6,696 bases of DNA, from contig CALIBA010000115.1 in assembly GCA_938045435.1 (NCBI GenBank), positions 1 through 6,696 on the forward strand. Reading direction: 5' to 3'. This document shows positions 4,517 through 6,696 of this stretch, piece by piece (position 1 is the first letter of the stretch; each line of letters starts with the position of its first letter). Made by a program: the position numbers and the translations under genes. Source of the stretch: an uncultured Selenomonas sp. GTDB taxonomy: Bacteria > Bacillota > Negativicutes > Selenomonadales > Selenomonadaceae. The notes under the pieces were generated by a model. The model did not search any database. It saw only the letters and a program-made list of their open reading frames with translations, and was not told the origin of the DNA.

Positions 4517-5842
4517 TCATCCCGCAGCCGATCTTTTCCGCACCTGCACGCGGTCCATCTCCGTGCCGTCGGGGAGAAAACACGCGACCTCAATGGCATC
4601 CTGCCGGATCTCCATGGTGAGATAGTTGTCCGTCTCGGGCTGCGGGAGCGTCACCTCATCAAAGGCGTGATCCACCCAGAGATTCGGATAGCGCACATTG
4701 CCCGCGACCCCTGTCAGGATGTAGAGCGGGCCTTTTTGCGCCGCAGATTTTTGGAACGCATAGATATGCCCGCGGTTGCGGTAGGTATGCAGATGCGCGG
4801 TAAAGACAATATCAATGCCGAGCGCATCGAACATGGGCATCCATATGCGCCCATTTTCCTCATCAATCCCCTCCGTGCGTTCGGCTCGCCCGTGGATGCG
4901 GTATTGCAGGACATCCTTGTGCATGAGGACGATGTTCCACTTTTTGCGGTGCTCCTGCATATCGCGGCGCATCCATGCAAGCTGTTCATCGACAAGCCCG
5001 TCCGCAAACGCAGAAATCTCATGCTGCTGTGTGCAGAGGACGATATAGTGCACATCGCCATAGTCAAAGGAATAGTAGTAACGGTCAAACGAGGCGCTGC
5101 CATTGGACGGTGTGATGAAATAGTGCAGATAGGCCTCGGGCAGACGCACCTTCCAGTCACGGTTGTACGTCTCGTGGTTGCCCATAACGGGCACGAAGGG
5201 AACCGCCTGCTGCATCTGTGTCAGACCCGCAAAAAACGCAATCCACTGAGCGCGGTCCTCCCCGTTGTCCACGAGGTCGCCCATGCCGCAAAAAAGAGCC
5301 GCGTCCTGATTGCGCGCCCACGCCGCACGGGCGAGATTCTGCCAGTCCGTGTAGTCGCTCGACTGCGCATCGGGGAAAATCAGCATTTTGTATGCCGCAT
5401 GCTCTGCGGGCGCGGCAAGAGGCAGCCAATCCGTCGCCGCATCGCCCGATACAATGCGGTACAGATAGTCGGTGCCCGGCGTCAGCCCATCGAGCAGCGC
5501 CGCGTACTGGAACACCGCTGCGCCGTCATCCGTAAAGCGGTCATCTGCCGCAGGGAAACGGCGTGTTTTAGATGTGTCCGCGCCCAAGGCACGCAGCTCC
5601 GCCGCAAGGTGCTCCGTCGGCGCCGACATCTCCCACATGAGCATGCGTGTATGTCCCGGATCTCTCGTGATGATTTGCCGCAGCCGCAGAACGGACAAGT
5701 CCCCTAAAAGCTGCTCTGCCGTATGCTCTATGGCACGCGCCCCGCCAAGCATCCAAACGCCCGCGCCGCCTGCGGCGAGCACGCCGGCCGCAGCCGCCGC
5801 CTTGAGGAAGGTGCGGCGGCTCATCTGCTGCTGATCCTCCAT
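4517..5842 (-). CDS. Tat-exported calcineurin-like metallophosphoesterase (purple acid phosphatase type)
   Basis: A 441-residue predicted phosphohydrolase. Residues 8-14 read SRRTFLK followed by an alanine-rich hydrophobic stretch, a twin-arginine signal, so it should be exported folded to the periplasm. Residues about 50-145 resemble the fibronectin-like N-terminal domain of purple acid phosphatases. The catalytic domain then shows the two-metal motifs in order: FPDAQ (156-160), GDLVDNG (188-194), GNHE (221-224), LMHK (H308) and HLH (350-352). The substrate is not evident; phosphomonoesters or nucleotides are likely. The ATG at 5842 has AAAGGGA about 8 bases before it; a GTG six codons upstream and an ATG six codons downstream are alternatives. 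The last 44 bp of the coding region recur at 3675-3718. No terminator is seen after its stop, which may have been displaced by the inserted cassette. Confidence 0.9.
   Translation of the reverse strand: MEDQQQMSRRTFLKAAAAAGVLAAGGAGVWMLGGARAIEHTAEQLLGDLSVLRLRQIITRDPGHTRMLMWEMSAPTEHLAAELRALGADTSKTRRFPAADDRFTDDGAAVFQYAALLDGLTPGTDYLYRIVSGDAATDWLPLAAPAEHAAYKMLIFPDAQSSDYTDWQNLARAAWARNQDAALFCGMGDLVDNGEDRAQWIAFFAGLTQMQQAVPFVPVMGNHETYNRDWKVRLPEAYLHYFITPSNGSASFDRYYYSFDYGDVHYIVLCTQQHEISAFADGLVDEQLAWMRRDMQEHRKKWNIVLMHKDVLQYRIHGRAERTEGIDEENGRIWMPMFDALGIDIVFTAHLHTYRNRGHIYAFQKSAAQKGPLYILTGVAGNVRYPNLWVDHAFDEVTLPQPETDNYLTMEIRQDAIEVACFLPDGTEMDRVQVRKRSAAG
4528..4571 (-). repeat. 44-bp direct repeat, copy inside the phosphoesterase gene end
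   Basis: Partner of 3675-3718, with one mismatch. It covers codons for DGTEMDRVQVRKRS near the C-terminus of the phosphoesterase. Together the two copies bracket the AT-rich lipoprotein cassette. Confidence 0.9.
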
Positions 5843-5863
5843 ATCATCATCCCTTTCCACTGT

Positions 5864-5877
5864 ATGCCGGACGGCAT
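5864..5877. other. Short palindrome ahead of the phosphoesterase gene
   Basis: ATGCCG-GA-CGGCAT is a 6-bp perfect inverted repeat with a 2-base centre, 22 bases upstream of the chosen start. With so small a centre it is more like a protein binding dyad than an RNA hairpin. No factor is identified. Confidence 0.35.
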
Positions 5878-5879
5878 CT

Positions 5880-5912
5880 TGCCTTTGTGCATACGCAAAG
5901 GCACTCTTTTTT
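5880..5912 (+). terminator. Rightward terminator-like hairpin in the divergent region
   Basis: TGCCTTTG (5880-5887) pairs with CAAAGGCA (5896-5903) around an 8-base loop, followed by CTC and a run of six T. Its orientation is rightward, yet no rightward gene lies upstream; it would stop antisense transcripts coming through the phosphoesterase gene before purB. On the other strand it lies in the phosphoesterase leader. Confidence 0.55.
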
Positions 5913-5955
5913 CTGCACCCCCTATTAAATACCTCCTCTCTGAAATAAAAATGGT

Positions 5956-5982
5956 TCTTTCACAAATGACGGCTCTATGACA
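5956..5982 (-). repeat. 27-bp dispersed repeat, copy 2 (upstream of the phosphoesterase)
   Basis: Minus strand TGTCATAGAGCCGT followed by CATTTGTGAAAGA. It matches the copy at 1885-1911 at 23 of 27 positions. It lies about 115 bases ahead of the phosphoesterase start, between that gene and the purB promoter. Confidence 0.55.
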
Positions 5983-6010
5983 ATATACACGGCAAAAGGC
6001 CTCTGCGGCG

Positions 6011-6039
6011 TTGACATTCTTCGCATTGGGATATATGAT
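6011..6039 (+). promoter_or_regulatory. Promoter of purB
   Basis: A perfect TTGACA (6011-6016), a 17-base spacer, and TATGAT (6034-6039). The start of transcription would be near 6046, giving a leader of about 63 bases. Confidence 0.9.
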
Positions 6040-6045
6040 AAAGGA

Positions 6046-6108
6046 GTTGTTTTATGTCTGCGGGAGAGCACTGCGGCAGGCTCCCGAGAGAGGGCAGGAG
6101 GAAATTAC
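6046..6108 (+). promoter_or_regulatory. purB leader with a small hairpin and ribosome site
   Basis: The leader holds CGGGAG (6061-6066) pairing with CTCCCG (6081-6086), with CTG/CAG inside the loop. It ends in AGGAGG (6097-6102), 6 bases before the purB ATG. There is no T-run after the stem and no purine riboswitch core that I can see, so regulation by attenuation is not supported. Confidence 0.5.
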
Positions 6109-6696
6109 ATGATAGAGCGCTATACACGTCCGGAGATGGGGCATCTCTGGTCGCTCGAAAACGAGTGGCAGACCATCCTAAACGTCGAGATTGCAGCGTG
6201 CGAGGCGATGGCAGAGCTTGGCGAGATTCCCGCCGAGGCCGCAGAGAACATCAAGAAGAACGCGAAGTTCGATGTCGCGCGCATCTGCGAAATCGAAAAG
6301 ACGACCGACCACGACATCATCGCCTTTCTCACAAATCTTGAGGAAAATGTCGGCGCAGACTCCAAATACATCCACAAGGGGCTTACCTCCAGCGATGTCA
6401 AGGACACGGCATACTGCATCCTCATGCGCGACGCGGCAGGGCTAATCCTTGCGGGACTGCACGAACTGCGCACCGTCCTGCGCCGGCGTGCGGACGAGTT
6501 CCGTCATACGCCATGCATCGGACGCACGCACGGCATCCACGCGGAGCCGATGACCTTCGGTCTAAAGCTCCTCCTGTGGAGCGCCGAGATCGAGCGCGAT
6601 ATAGACCGCCTTACGCGCGCACAAAAGACCGTCGCCGTCGGCAAGCTCTCGGGCGCCGTCGGATACCAGCAGTTTGCGGATGGGCAGCACGCCGAT
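6109..6696 (+). CDS. purB: Adenylosuccinate lyase, N-terminal part (runs off the window)
   Basis: PurB performs two fumarate-releasing steps in purine synthesis: SAICAR to AICAR and adenylosuccinate to AMP, as a cytosolic homotetramer. The 196 residues seen are the N-terminal part of a protein usually near 430-480 long. Marks include MIERYTRPEMGHLWS at the start, EIEKTTDHDIIAFL (61-74, with H68), GLTSSDVKDTA (91-101) and GRTHGIHAEPMTFG (138-151) with catalytic H141. GAVG is at 182-185. The ATG at 6109 follows AGGAGG by 6 bases. It is transcribed from its own promoter, divergent from the phosphoesterase. The final residues, YQQFADGQHAD, do not look like the usual continuation after GAVG. Confidence 0.96.
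   Translation, partial: MIERYTRPEMGHLWSLENEWQTILNVEIAACEAMAELGEIPAEAAENIKKNAKFDVARICEIEKTTDHDIIAFLTNLEENVGADSKYIHKGLTSSDVKDTAYCILMRDAAGLILAGLHELRTVLRRRADEFRHTPCIGRTHGIHAEPMTFGLKLLLWSAEIERDIDRLTRAQKTVAVGKLSGAVGYQQFADGQHAD

Noticed and set aside
4667..5707. Long rightward open frame of 346 codons opposite the phosphoesterase gene
   Set aside because: It is antisense to a clear conserved enzyme, is rich in arginine and histidine as expected for a shadow frame in GC-rich DNA, and has no convincing ribosome site.
5850..5920. Cysteine-rich 23-codon leftward frame with a GTG start in the phosphoesterase leader
   Set aside because: AGGAGG is about 13 bases away, the start is weak, and the frame covers two inverted repeats that explain the sequence better.
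6054..6341. Rightward frame starting in the purB leader with AAAGGAG ahead of it
   Set aside because: It overlaps purB out of frame, and its ribosome site lies at or before the expected transcription start, so it would not be in the mRNA.

Overview
The window looks like chromosomal DNA from a diderm Firmicute of the class Negativicutes (Selenomonas, Centipeda or Mitsuokella type). The reasons are the moderately high GC coding regions, Firmicute-style ribosome binding sites (AGGAGG) and promoters, a type I toxin of a Firmicute family, and the C-terminal strand of an outer-membrane beta-barrel protein at the left edge. The genus is inferred, not proven.

Layout. Positions 1-62 are the tail of a rightward outer-membrane protein gene, closed by a perfect 14-bp stem that can act as a terminator in both directions (91-123). 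A non-coding stretch rich in small hairpins follows (124-508). Then comes a leftward biotin operon in the order bioY-bioD-bioA (3236 down to 509). It has a textbook promoter (TTGACA, 17 bp, TATGAT) whose -35 box lies inside a near-perfect inverted repeat matching the BirA biotin-repressor operator. BioY takes up biotin, while BioA and BioD make diaminopelargonate and dethiobiotin. bioF and bioB are not in the window.

Positions 3362-4527 form an accessory islet. It holds (i) a compact type I toxin-antitoxin locus: a 22-residue hydrophobic holin-like toxin with its Shine-Dalgarno folded into a hairpin, and a convergent antisense RNA with its own promoter, the two sharing one two-way terminator; and (ii) an AT-rich cassette with a small unrecognised ORF and a lipoprotein gene ending in a strong terminator. 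The cassette lies between two direct copies of a 44-bp sequence, one of which is the 3' end of the next gene. This suggests the cassette arrived by recombination or insertion at that gene end.

Positions 4517-5842 encode, leftward, a Tat-exported calcineurin-like (purple acid phosphatase type) phosphoesterase. After a divergent intergenic region with a consensus promoter, the rightward purB gene (adenylosuccinate lyase) begins at 6109 and runs off the right edge. A 27-bp dispersed repeat occurs upstream of both bioA and the phosphoesterase. None of the other long open frames overlapping these genes looks real.
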